Assembly (NCBI GenBank): GCA_040216735.1
Contig: JAVJOO010000004.1
Coordinates: forward strand, 433,396 to 497,395
DNA: 64,000 nucleotides
DNA from: Alphaproteobacteria bacterium
GTDB taxonomy: Bacteria; Pseudomonadota; Alphaproteobacteria; SHVP01
Direction of reading: 5' to 3'
Positions 1 through 7,899 of this stretch are shown in pieces. Under the pieces are notes generated by a model that was given only the letters and a program-made list of their open reading frames with translations, was not told where the DNA came from and did no database searches. The position numbers and the translations under genes were made by a program. Each line of letters starts with the position of its first letter. Position 1 is the stretch's first letter.

Positions 1-642
1 ATATCGCCGACGCTGATCGACCGAGTCCAAGACAGGCGCGGCCGCACGATCCTCAAACACGATGGCCGTGCCTGCGACGCGTGTGTCGTGCAGCGCTGGG
101 ATAATCAAGCCGAACCGGTGCTCAGCGACGACCGGCCGAGCGTGATTCGCCCCGAGACCGCCTATCAAATGGTTTCGATGCTGGAAGGCGTGGTCGAACG
201 CGGGACCGGCGTTGCCATTCGCCGCCTCGGGATGCACCTCGCCGGGAAAACCGGCACGACCAACGACAACATCGATGCGTGGTTCCTCGGGTTTTCGCCC
301 GACTTGGTCGTCGGTGTCTTCACCGGTTTCGACGAGCCCCAGTCGCTCGGGGCGACGGAGCAGGGGGCGAGCGTCGCGGTGCCGATCTTCCGCGATTTCA
401 TGGAACAAGCGCTGGCCGGACAGACCGATATCCCGTTCCGGATTCCAAGCGGCGTGCGCCTCGTGCGGATCGATGCCGCGTCGGGCGCACTTGCCAACGA
501 GCGCAGCGAGGAGGTCATTCTGGAGGCCTTCCGCCCAGGCAGCGAACCGACGGCCGCCGAATCGGCGGTGCTCGATACCCAATTCGGGACCGTCGTGCCG
601 AACCGTGCGTCGACCGGTTCCGGCGTCGGCGGTCTTTACTGA
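1..642 (+). CDS. mrcA: penicillin-binding protein 1A, C-terminal part (5' truncated by window)
   Basis: This is the C-terminal 213 residues of a class A penicillin-binding protein, a bifunctional periplasmic peptidoglycan glycosyltransferase/transpeptidase. The frame is open from base 1, so the start lies outside the window. The transpeptidase KTG box is visible as AGKTGTTND near residue 83 of the visible part. It is followed by DAWFLGFSPDLVVGVFTGFD, the usual continuation in PBP1A. A short tail after the domain (IPSGVRLVRIDAASG) is also typical of PBP1A. The neighbour prfB follows on the same strand after 51 bases, an arrangement I know from other alphaproteobacteria. The glycosyltransferase domain and membrane anchor cannot be seen. 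PBP1A rather than 1B is an inference from the tail and the neighbour. Confidence 0.93.
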   Translation: MSPTLIDRVQDRRGRTILKHDGRACDACVVQRWDNQAEPVLSDDRPSVIRPETAYQMVSMLEGVVERGTGVAIRRLGMHLAGKTGTTNDNIDAWFLGFSPDLVVGVFTGFDEPQSLGATEQGASVAVPIFRDFMEQALAGQTDIPFRIPSGVRLVRIDAASGALANERSEEVILEAFRPGSEPTAAESAVLDTQFGTVVPNRASTGSGVGGLY

Positions 643-693
643 TCGCGCCGGGTCCGTTACCACACGGACCGACGATGATCGGACCGGACGGTT

Positions 694-1798
694 ATGCGCG
701 CTGAATTCGAAAAACTTCAAAGCGACATCGAGCAAGCGGTCGGGTTGCTGAGGAGGCATCTTTGACTACGACAATGCGCTTGTCCGGCTCAAAGAGCTAA
801 ACCGCCTTTCGGAAGATCCCAAGCTTTGGGAAGATCCCGACGCCGCCAAGAAGGTGATGCGCGAGCGGACCCAACTCGATACCGCCATCGGTCGTTATCA
901 AGACTTGGAAACCGAATTTAAGGACACCGTCGATCTGATCGAACTCGGCGAGGCCGAGGGCGACGACGCCATTGTCGGTGAAGCCGGTGCCGCGCTTGCG
1001 GCCTTGGCCGTGCGCGCCGCCAAGCTCGAGATCGAAACGCTGCTCTCCGGCGAAGCCGATGCCAACAACTGCTTCCTCGAAGTTCACGCCGGCGCCGGCG
1101 GGACGGAATCCCAAGATTGGGCGGAGATGCTGTTGCGCATGTACCTACGTTGGATCGAGACCAGCGGGTACAAAGTCGAGTGGATCGAGGAAAGCCCCGG
1201 CGAAGAAGCCGGTATTAAGTCGGCGACGGTCCGGGTGATCGGCCCCAATGCCTATGGTTGGCTCAAGACCGAAACCGGTGTCCACCGTTTGGTGCGGATA
1301 TCGCCGTTCGATGCGTCGGCCCGTCGGCATACCAGTTTTGCCAGTGCCGGCGTCTATCCCGAGATCGACGAGGAAATCGACATCGTTATCGAGGATAAGG
1401 ACTTGCGCGTCGATACCTACCGGGCCTCGGGGGCCGGCGGGCAACACGTGAACCGGACCGACAGCGCGGTGCGTTTGACGCATCTCCCGACTGGTATCGT
1501 GGTGCAATGTCAGAACGATCGCTCGCAGCACAAGAATCGGTCGGCGGCGATGAAGATGTTGAAGTCGCGCCTTTACGAGGTCGAGATCGAGAAGCGCGAA
1601 GCCGAGAAACAGGCGCTCCACGACTCCAAAACCGATATCGGCTGGGGGCACCAAATCCGCTCCTACGTGCTGCACCCCTACCAAATGGTCAAGGACCTGC
1701 GAACCGGAGTCGAGAAAGGCAATGCCGCCGGCGTGCTCGACGGCGATCTCGACGATTTCATGGCGGCGGCGCTGTCGGCACGCGTCGGCCAAACTTGA
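694..1798 (+). CDS. prfB: peptide chain release factor 2, programmed +1 frameshift
   Basis: Release factor 2 recognises UGA and UAA stop codons and triggers peptide release on the ribosome. Translation starts at ATG 694 and runs 23 codons to an in-frame TGA at 763. It must then shift +1 to continue at GAC 764, giving about 367 residues, the usual RF2 length. The anticodon-mimicking SPF tripeptide (VRISPFDAS) and the catalytic GGQ ([10 protein letters not shown], about residue 248) are both present. The region just after the shift reads [15 protein letters not shown], a normal RF2 N-terminal helix. RF2 autoregulates through this shift: scarce RF2 leaves the TGA unread and favours the shift. 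An annotation that ignores the shift would start at the internal ATG 854 and lose about 53 residues. Confidence 0.96.
751..766 (+). promoter_or_regulatory. prfB programmed +1 frameshift site
   Basis: The bases read AGG AGG CAT CTT TGA C. This is an internal Shine-Dalgarno-like AGGAGG, a three-base spacer, the slippery CTT codon and the in-frame TGA followed by C. The layout matches the E. coli site (AGGGGG, three bases, CTT TGA C), including the spacing and the unfavourable C after the stop. Confidence 0.95.
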
Positions 1799-1810
1799 TC
1801 GGGTCTTGGC

Positions 1811-1844
1811 CTAAAAATGCAAACGCCGCCCAAGAGGACGGCGT
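1811..1844 (-). terminator. probable terminator after bactofilin gene
   Basis: Read on the minus strand there is a hairpin with arms ACGCCGTCC and GGGCGGCGT (8 of 9 pairs Watson-Crick, one G-T) and a 4-base loop. A T-rich stretch (TTTGCATTTTTAG) follows. It lies 29 bases past the bactofilin stop and 12 bases past the convergent prfB stop, so it could serve the minus-strand operon. The T tract is interrupted. Confidence 0.55.
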
Positions 1845-1872
1845 CGCGGTCGAAGATACACTCAAATCTAAA

Positions 1873-2337
1873 TCAGGCAGGCACACCCGCGGGCACGGCG
1901 CTGGAGCCCATTTCCCGCTTGGGCTGGTGGACCGATTTGATCCGTGCTTCGGGCATTTCGGTCGGTTTGTCGGTGCGCTTGCAGTGTCCTTCGACGAAGG
2001 CGCCGGAATCGATCGCCAGCAATTCATGCCAGATATCGCCGACCACATGGGCGCTCTTCGCGAGTTGCACTTTGCGGGCGCGAATACGACCGTTGACGCG
2101 GCCGCGCACCACGACGTCGTCGGCGACAATCTCGCCGTTGATCGTCGCCTTTTCCCCGATCGTCAGGGCGTTCGCCGAAACGTCGCCATCCACCGTACCG
2201 TCGATCTGCACTTCGCCTTGCGAGCGGAGGTTACCGACAATCTGCAGATTGGCGCTGATCAGCGACGGCGGTGCGTCTTTGGGGCTACCTGGTGCTTCGG
2301 GCAACGGACTGGTTCCACGTTCAGTTCTTGAAAACAT
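1873..2337 (-). CDS. bactofilin (polymer-forming cytoskeletal protein)
   Basis: The 154-residue protein has the bactofilin (DUF583) beta-helical core at about residues 25-120. Its repeating short strands are visible as VGNLRSQGEVQIDGTVDGDV, then ALTIGEKATINGEIVADDVV, then VRGRVNGRIRARKVQL. Bactofilins form nucleotide-free filaments at the membrane that position cell-wall enzymes. The N- and C-terminal tails are proline-rich and disordered, as is usual. The start codon lies inside the upstream M23 peptidase gene (17-base overlap) with AGGGA just ahead of it, so the two genes are translationally coupled. This pairing of a bactofilin with an M23 peptidase is known from several proteobacteria and suggests a shared role in local peptidoglycan remodelling. 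Confidence 0.93.
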   Translation of the reverse strand: MFSRTERGTSPLPEAPGSPKDAPPSLISANLQIVGNLRSQGEVQIDGTVDGDVSANALTIGEKATINGEIVADDVVVRGRVNGRIRARKVQLAKSAHVVGDIWHELLAIDSGAFVEGHCKRTDKPTEMPEARIKSVHQPKREMGSSAVPAGVPA

Positions 2338-3688
2338 ATTTCCCTGCTTTCAAAAAGCGTGCCGGATCATACGCTTTGCCGTCAAATCTTATCTCGTAAT
2401 GGAGATGGGTGCCAGTGCTACGCCCGGTGCTGCCCATCCGCCCGATGTGGGTCCGGAAGTCCACTTCATCGCCCTTTTTGACCAATACCTTGGCCAAATG
2501 CCCGTAACGCGTACGTAGGCCCATACCGTGATCGATCTCAACCATGTTGCCAAAGGCGCCATTGCGGCCGGCGATGACGACGGTTCCGGGCGCGGTGGCG
2601 AACACGAGTTGGCGCGGCGGGCCGGCAAGATCGACCCCTGCGTGAAAGGCCATCCGCTTGGTGAAGGGATCCGGGCGGCGGCCGAATTCGCTTGAGATGT
2701 AAAAATTGTCGGCTGGCGGCGCCAAGGGCAATATCCGCAGGACACTTTGCAAGGCTTCCCAGCGCTGGAGATTATCTTCGAGGCCGGCGACGGAAGAATC
2801 GAACATCGCGCTGTCTTCGAGCCGTGCGTTGGTCACCATCGTGCCGTCCTCGGCGCTGTTCGGTTCAATCACCGGTCCGCCCATCGCCGCACCCAGGATG
2901 CCGGTTTTTTCGAAGATCGCCTCGGGCGCCAGCCCGGTCATGGCGATGGTGTCTTCGAGGAGGGAAATGTCGTCGGTGGTCCGCGCCGCTATCCGCTCGA
3001 CAAATCGCTGTTGTTCTTCGCGAATGCCGTTGAGGCGGGCATTGATCGCATCGAGGTTGCCGCTCAAGTCGGCATTCGACTTGATCAAGGTATCGCGTTC
3101 TGCGCTCAACGACGCGACTCTGCTGCGCGTATCGGCGAGGTTCTGCTCCAGATTCGACCGCTGATCCAGTGTCGTGCGCAATTCGCCCTGGAGGGTGCCG
3201 ATTTGGTCGGACAACACGTTGCGTTCGCCTTGGAGTTGTTGGCGCAACGCCGCGGCCTCTTTCGAAGCGGCCAAGTGATCGTCGGAGACCGAGGTGAGCC
3301 GCTCGGAGATCGCGTTCAGGCGTTGCTCCAGGGCATCCTTTTGCGAGACCAACGCGATCAGTTGATTGTGCTTGGCATCGAGATCGCGGGCGGTTGTGAG
3401 GAATCGCAACTGGGTGCTGCGCAGTTCGCCCTCAAGGGCCTGATAGTCGCTATGGGCGACTCGCAAGCGCTCGTTCTTCGACGCGATGATGTCGTTTTGG
3501 AAAACGTATTGGAATGTCGAAAACGCAAACCACGCGCCCACAAGCAAAACAAGCGACGCCAACCCGACCTGAAGCGGGCCCGAGAACGTGACGAATCGCA
3601 CTTCGCCACGCGTCCTGACGTAAACTTGCCGTTCGGGAAAAAGACGCTCGTAGACCCGCGTAAGGGTCCCTTGGCCCTCGTTCGCCAT
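2321..3688 (-). CDS. M23 family metallopeptidase with coiled coil
   Basis: A 455-residue membrane-anchored LytM-type endopeptidase that should cut peptidoglycan cross-links, or activate amidases if inactive. There is a basic N-terminus and one transmembrane helix (about residues 40-60, VGLASLVLLVGAWFAFSTF). A long coiled coil of about 200 residues follows, then the M23 domain at about residues 330-450. The zinc ligands are visible as HxxxD in AFHAGVDLAG and HxH in THLHYEIRF, so the enzyme looks active. GGGAGGAACG just before ATG 3688 supports the start. It overlaps the bactofilin start, so the pair is probably one operon. Confidence 0.94.
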   Translation of the reverse strand: MANEGQGTLTRVYERLFPERQVYVRTRGEVRFVTFSGPLQVGLASLVLLVGAWFAFSTFQYVFQNDIIASKNERLRVAHSDYQALEGELRSTQLRFLTTARDLDAKHNQLIALVSQKDALEQRLNAISERLTSVSDDHLAASKEAAALRQQLQGERNVLSDQIGTLQGELRTTLDQRSNLEQNLADTRSRVASLSAERDTLIKSNADLSGNLDAINARLNGIREEQQRFVERIAARTTDDISLLEDTIAMTGLAPEAIFEKTGILGAAMGGPVIEPNSAEDGTMVTNARLEDSAMFDSSVAGLEDNLQRWEALQSVLRILPLAPPADNFYISSEFGRRPDPFTKRMAFHAGVDLAGPPRQLVFATAPGTVVIAGRNGAFGNMVEIDHGMGLRTRYGHLAKVLVKKGDEVDFRTHIGRMGSTGRSTGTHLHYEIRFDGKAYDPARFLKAGKYVFKN

Positions 3689-3919
3689 CGTTCCTCCCAG
3701 CCCTGTCCGTAAGGGATATCGATTCCAAACCGCCCGGGCAAGCGGGATTCGGCCGACTCTGCCCGAATCGGTCGATTGTGATCGGGAATGCTAAACGAGG
3801 CTCCAGAACGCGCGGGTTTGGGCCCCGCGGCTAGGCAAAATCTTCCCCCTGGATTCAGGGGTGGACGAATAGCCGGTGGGTTAAGGCCCCTCCCCGTGGG
3901 GTAGCGGACAAGGCTCCGG

Positions 3920-4384
3920 TCAGAGCGCTTTGACGGCCTCCAAGACCTCCTCGACGTGGCCCGGCACCCGCACTTTGCGCCACACCATTGCGACCTTACC
4001 TTTTTCATCGATGAGGAAGGTCGAGCGCTCAATGCCCATATAGGACTTGCCGTAGTTCATCTTCTTAGCCCACACGCCGTAATCCTTGCACAGGCTGCCG
4101 TCCTCGTCGCTGACTAATGGGATCTTCAACTCGTACTTGTCGCGGAACTTGCCGTGTTTCTCCACGGTGTCCTTCGACGCGCCGATCACCACCGCGCCGG
4201 CGCGTTTGAATTTCGCCAACGCTTCGGTGAATCCGACCGCTTCCTTGGTACAGCCAGGCGTGTCGTCCTTGGGATAGAAGTACAAGACGACCTTCTTGCC
4301 CTTGAACTCGGAAAGCTTCACGTTCTTGCCGCTGTCGGACGGCAAATCGAAAGCGGGGGCCTTATCTCCTTCGGTGAGCGCCAT
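3920..4384 (-). CDS. bcp: thioredoxin-dependent peroxiredoxin, Bcp/PrxQ type
   Basis: A 154-residue cytoplasmic thiol peroxidase reducing hydroperoxides. The start at MALTEGDKAPAFDLP is chosen because AGGAGA lies seven bases upstream; the open frame continues 24 codons further without family similarity. The peroxidatic cysteine is in DDTPGCTKEAVG. The resolving cysteine found five residues later in E. coli Bcp is replaced by valine. Another cysteine in EDGSLCKDYGVW may act instead, as in PrxQ members with a more distant resolving cysteine, or the enzyme may be 1-Cys. The gene sits alone between the M23 gene and a divergent DUF1499 gene. Confidence 0.95.
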   Translation of the reverse strand: MALTEGDKAPAFDLPSDSGKNVKLSEFKGKKVVLYFYPKDDTPGCTKEAVGFTEALAKFKRAGAVVIGASKDTVEKHGKFRDKYELKIPLVSDEDGSLCKDYGVWAKKMNYGKSYMGIERSTFLIDEKGKVAMVWRKVRVPGHVEEVLEAVKAL

Positions 4385-4496
4385 CGTGTTCTCCTCGCGG
4401 TTGGGTCCTGGCAGTTGGGCTTTGGCGATTGGGCTATTGGTCCGACCTTCTGACACAATAGAATTTTACCGACAAGCATCCCGACAAGGCAGGTTC

Positions 4497-4901
4497 ATGG
4501 CAGGTATCGATCTTTCCACATTCAAGCTCGGTTGGCGGCCCAACCAGTACTTTGCTGCGCCAAATAATTTCTCGGCCCGTGCCAAACCCCACGGGGCCGT
4601 GCCCGATTACGACATCGCGGTCGAGCAGCTCGAAAAGCTCTTCCGTGAGGTGGCGCTGGCACAGCCGCGCGTCAGCATGGTGAACGAAGACGCGGCCCGC
4701 CGCCAACTGGACCTCGTACAGCGCTCGGCCCTGTTCAAATTTCCCGACCGGATCTCGGTCCAATTCGTCGACCGGGGCAACGGTAAGAGCAGTGCCGCGA
4801 TTTACAGCCGCTCGACCTACGGTATCGGCGATATGGGCGTGAACAAGCGGCGCGTTGAAACGTGGCTTGTGGAACTTGGCCGGCGGGTCGGGGCGGTTTA
4901 G
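4497..4901 (+). CDS. DUF1499 family protein
   Basis: A 134-residue protein of the DUF1499 family, function unknown. The start ATG 4497 gives a protein beginning MAGIDLSTFKLGWRPNQY. Family-like features are PNQYFAAP near the N-terminus, the central VEQLEKLFREVALAQPRVSM, and the C-terminal FVDRGNGKSSAAIYSRSTYG followed by the charged KRRVETWL. There is no signal peptide. Its stop overlaps the convergent glnE stop by four bases. An earlier in-frame ATG at 4296 lies inside the bcp gene on the other strand and is not credible. Confidence 0.88.
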   Translation: MAGIDLSTFKLGWRPNQYFAAPNNFSARAKPHGAVPDYDIAVEQLEKLFREVALAQPRVSMVNEDAARRQLDLVQRSALFKFPDRISVQFVDRGNGKSSAAIYSRSTYGIGDMGVNKRRVETWLVELGRRVGAV

Positions 4902-7861
4902 GTCGCGGCCGCGCCGCCCGGGACGCCGATGACGGCGTCGTATTGGGCAACCACCATGCGCTGCCGCGCCGTGAGTTCGGCTTTCAGGTTGGCCAGATCG
5001 GGCATGTTGGCGACCCGTGTCAATGCCCGGACTAGGCCGGCCGGGATGGTTTCATCGGTTGGGGCGCCCTCGAGGCACAGCCGGAACAGACCCTCGACAT
5101 CCTGATAAAGCCGCGTCGTTTCCGCGAGGTCGCGGGCGGTGTCGCGGTCGAGCCCGCCTTGCGCGCCGAGTTCTTCAAAAACCGCCGCCGTCGGACGGCC
5201 GAGAACCGACGGAATGTCCGTGCAGTTGATTAACTGGAGGGTCTGGGCGATGAACTCGATGTCGAGGAGTCCGCCTCGAACATACTTGAGGCTCCACACA
5301 CCATTACCCGGAAATTCGGTCGCAATCCGCCCGCGCATCGTCGCGATATCCGTCAAGGTCGCGGCTGGGTCGCGCGGGTCTTGCAACAACGCCGCGATCA
5401 ACGGGTTGAGCTGCGCGCGGAGGCGCTCGGTCCCAAACACGACGCGTGCGCGCGTCAGCGCCATGCGCTCCCAGGTCCACGCTTCCGCCCGCTGGTAGCT
5501 TTCGAAGCTATCGATGTGAACCGCGATCGGCCCGGCGGTACCCGACGGGCGCAGCCGCATATCGACTTCGTACAAACGGCCTTCGCCGGTTAGGGCGGTG
5601 ATCGAACTGATGATCTGCTGCCCGTACCGGGCAAAGAACTGGCTGGCGGGGAGCGGTTTTGGACCGTCGGACGACTCGGCGCCCTCTGGGTTGTCGTAGA
5701 CGAAAATGAGGTCGAGATCGGATCCGAACATCATTTCGCGGCTGCCGAGTTTCCCCATGGCGATCACCGCTAGGCTTGCGCCGGGAACGGCCCCATGGCG
5801 CCGCGCGATATCGTCCGCGACCTGCGGGATCAACGCGGCAATCACCGCATCGGCGATATCGCTCAGGATCGGTCCCGCGCGGTGGCCCGGCAGCAAGTTG
5901 CGCAGAACCTGGACGCCGACTTGCAAACGCCGGTCGCGCGTCCACCGGCGGGCTATGTCGAGTGCCTCTTGATAGTCGATCGCCGCTGCGACCTGTGCGG
6001 TTGCCTCCGCGGCCAGGGTCGCGCCGTCGGGCATCGCGTCGAGAAATCCCTCGCTCAACACACTATCCAAGACCAGCGGGTCTCGGCTGAGAAACTCCGC
6101 CAGGCGCGGCGCGCTGCCGACGATCTCGGCGAGGAGGTCGAGCAGGCTCGGGTTGTTGTAGAACAGCGAAAAAAGTTGGATCCCGGCCGGTAGCTTGGCG
6201 AGAAATTCGTCGAACCGTAGAAACGCTGCATCGGGGTTTGCGGTCGCCCCGAACGCGTTCAATAGGCGCGGGGTGAGGGCCGTGAGCATCTCGCGCGCGC
6301 GGGTGCTGCGGGTCGCTCGGTAGCGCCCATGGTGCCAACGCCGAAACGCACCTGAGACCGTCTTAGCCTCGCGAAACCCCATCTCGGTCAGGGTTTCGAG
6401 CGTATCGGGATCGTCGTCGGTACCGGTGAACACCAAACTACCGGACTCTCCGCCAAGGGCAGGCGCGTCCTCAAACAGCGCGCCATAATGCTCGCGCACC
6501 CGGCGCATGTGCCCCAAAAGGGTTTCGTCGAAGGCGGCCCGATCGGTAAAGCCAAGGAACGTCGCGACGTGTTCTAGACCGGCATCGTCGGACGGCATCG
6601 TTTGGGTCTGTTCGTCGGCGATCATTTGCAGGCGGTGTTCGAGGGTCCGCAAAAAGGCGTAGGCCGCGACGAGATCGTCCGCCGCTTTCGTATCGATCCG
6701 GTGCGTGCGTTCCAGGGCGCGGAGCGCCGCGCAGGTATCGCTTTCGCGCAACGCAGGTTCGCGACCGCCAGCGATGAGTTGCTGGGTCTGGGCGAAAAAC
6801 TCGATCTCGCGAATGCCGCCGTGGCCGATCTTGATGTTGTGGCCCGCCACCTTGACCCGTGTGTGGCCTCGACTGGAATCGATTTGCCGTTTGATCGAAT
6901 GGATGTCGGCAATAGCGGCGTAGTCCAAGTGCTTGCGCCAGACAAATGGGCGGATCGTCTCGAGAAAGGCGTCGCCGGTATCCAGGTCGCCGCCGACGGG
7001 GCGCGCCTTGATCATGGCGGCGCGTTCCCAGTTCTGACCGACGCTCTCGTAGTACGCCTCCGCGGCCCGCACCGACATGGCGACCGGAGTCGCCCCGGCA
7101 TCGGGCCGAAGGCGCAGGTCGGTACGGTAGACATAGCCGTCGGCAGTGCGTTCCTGGAGCAGTTGCACCACGCCTTGCGTCAAGCGCACGAAGGCGTCCT
7201 GTACGCTCTTCTTGCCTGTGTAACGGGCGACCTCGGGGTCGAAAAGCGGGATGAGGTCGATATCGCTGGAGAAATTGAGGTCATGGGCGCCCAGCTTGCC
7301 CATCGCGATCACGACATAGCCGCTGGCGCGTTCCGGATGTTGCGGTTCGGGGAGGGCGAAGTCGCCCCGTGCCCCGAACTCGGCCAGCAACGCCGCGACC
7401 GCATGGCCGATCGCCGCATCGGCGACATCGCTCAGCGCCCGGGTGATTGTCGCCAACGGCCAAATGCCCGCCATATCGGCAATTGCGATCAACAGGGACG
7501 ATCGCGACTTCGCCTTGCGCAGCGTAACCATCGTCTCGCTGCGCGGCGGCGGCGGCTGGGTGCCATCATAAGCCAGGGAAGCCAGAATCTCCCGCAGAAG
7601 GTCCGTTGGCGGGCAATCAAGAAGACGCAAAAAGTAGGGCAGATCGCGTATGATGGATTGTGTCAGGAAAGGACTATTGCCGAAGACGGCATCCAACAGT
7701 TCGGCGGTGCGGGGGTCCCGCGCGGTCGCTACTGCTTTGTCATGATATTCGGGTAGGGTCGCCGCCGCGGCCAAAAAGGACTCGGTACCGCGGTCTGCCG
7801 CCGACCGCTCGAACGGGCGAGGTAGGGTCTTGATGAGGTCGATGAGCGGCGCGTCGGACAT
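4898..7861 (-). CDS. glnE: bifunctional glutamine synthetase adenylyltransferase/deadenylase
   Basis: GlnE adenylylates and deadenylylates glutamine synthetase in response to PII and glutamine. The 987-residue length fits the family. Both nucleotidyltransferase domains are visible: the N-terminal (deadenylase) one with LNFSSDIDLIPLFD and the C-terminal (adenylylase) one with MMFGSDLDLIFVYD. Each carries the paired aspartates that bind metal. Both are preceded by AMGKLG, and each domain is followed by a GlnD-like helical region, with GGIREIEFF and GGLLDIEFI. The start MSDAPLIDL (7861) is chosen over an ATG 22 codons upstream that would overlap the divergent gene. The substrate GlnA and the signal protein GlnB are encoded at 38-40 kb. 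Confidence 0.97.
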   Translation of the reverse strand: MSDAPLIDLIKTLPRPFERSAADRGTESFLAAAATLPEYHDKAVATARDPRTAELLDAVFGNSPFLTQSIIRDLPYFLRLLDCPPTDLLREILASLAYDGTQPPPPRSETMVTLRKAKSRSSLLIAIADMAGIWPLATITRALSDVADAAIGHAVAALLAEFGARGDFALPEPQHPERASGYVVIAMGKLGAHDLNFSSDIDLIPLFDPEVARYTGKKSVQDAFVRLTQGVVQLLQERTADGYVYRTDLRLRPDAGATPVAMSVRAAEAYYESVGQNWERAAMIKARPVGGDLDTGDAFLETIRPFVWRKHLDYAAIADIHSIKRQIDSSRGHTRVKVAGHNIKIGHGGIREIEFFAQTQQLIAGGREPALRESDTCAALRALERTHRIDTKAADDLVAAYAFLRTLEHRLQMIADEQTQTMPSDDAGLEHVATFLGFTDRAAFDETLLGHMRRVREHYGALFEDAPALGGESGSLVFTGTDDDPDTLETLTEMGFREAKTVSGAFRRWHHGRYRATRSTRAREMLTALTPRLLNAFGATANPDAAFLRFDEFLAKLPAGIQLFSLFYNNPSLLDLLAEIVGSAPRLAEFLSRDPLVLDSVLSEGFLDAMPDGATLAAEATAQVAAAIDYQEALDIARRWTRDRRLQVGVQVLRNLLPGHRAGPILSDIADAVIAALIPQVADDIARRHGAVPGASLAVIAMGKLGSREMMFGSDLDLIFVYDNPEGAESSDGPKPLPASQFFARYGQQIISSITALTGEGRLYEVDMRLRPSGTAGPIAVHIDSFESYQRAEAWTWERMALTRARVVFGTERLRAQLNPLIAALLQDPRDPAATLTDIATMRGRIATEFPGNGVWSLKYVRGGLLDIEFIAQTLQLINCTDIPSVLGRPTAAVFEELGAQGGLDRDTARDLAETTRLYQDVEGLFRLCLEGAPTDETIPAGLVRALTRVANMPDLANLKAELTARQRMVVAQYDAVIGVPGGAAAT

Positions 7862-7899
7862 AGGTGAGGGGTCTCGGACTGAATTGACAACCGTTGCCG

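Noticed and set aside
2747-3712. Long open frame of 321 codons on the plus strand opposite the M23 gene
   Set aside because: It lies antisense to a clear M23/coiled-coil gene, has no family sense and no ribosome site, and reflects codon bias of the high-GC minus-strand gene.
3846-3861. CCCCTG-GATT-CAGGGG hairpin after bcp
   Set aside because: It lacks a convincing T tract on either strand and lies about 60 bases beyond the bcp stop, so I do not call it a terminator.
6602-7756. Open frame of 384 codons on the plus strand inside glnE
   Set aside because: It is antisense to conserved glnE domains; composition matches a shadow frame of a GC-rich gene.
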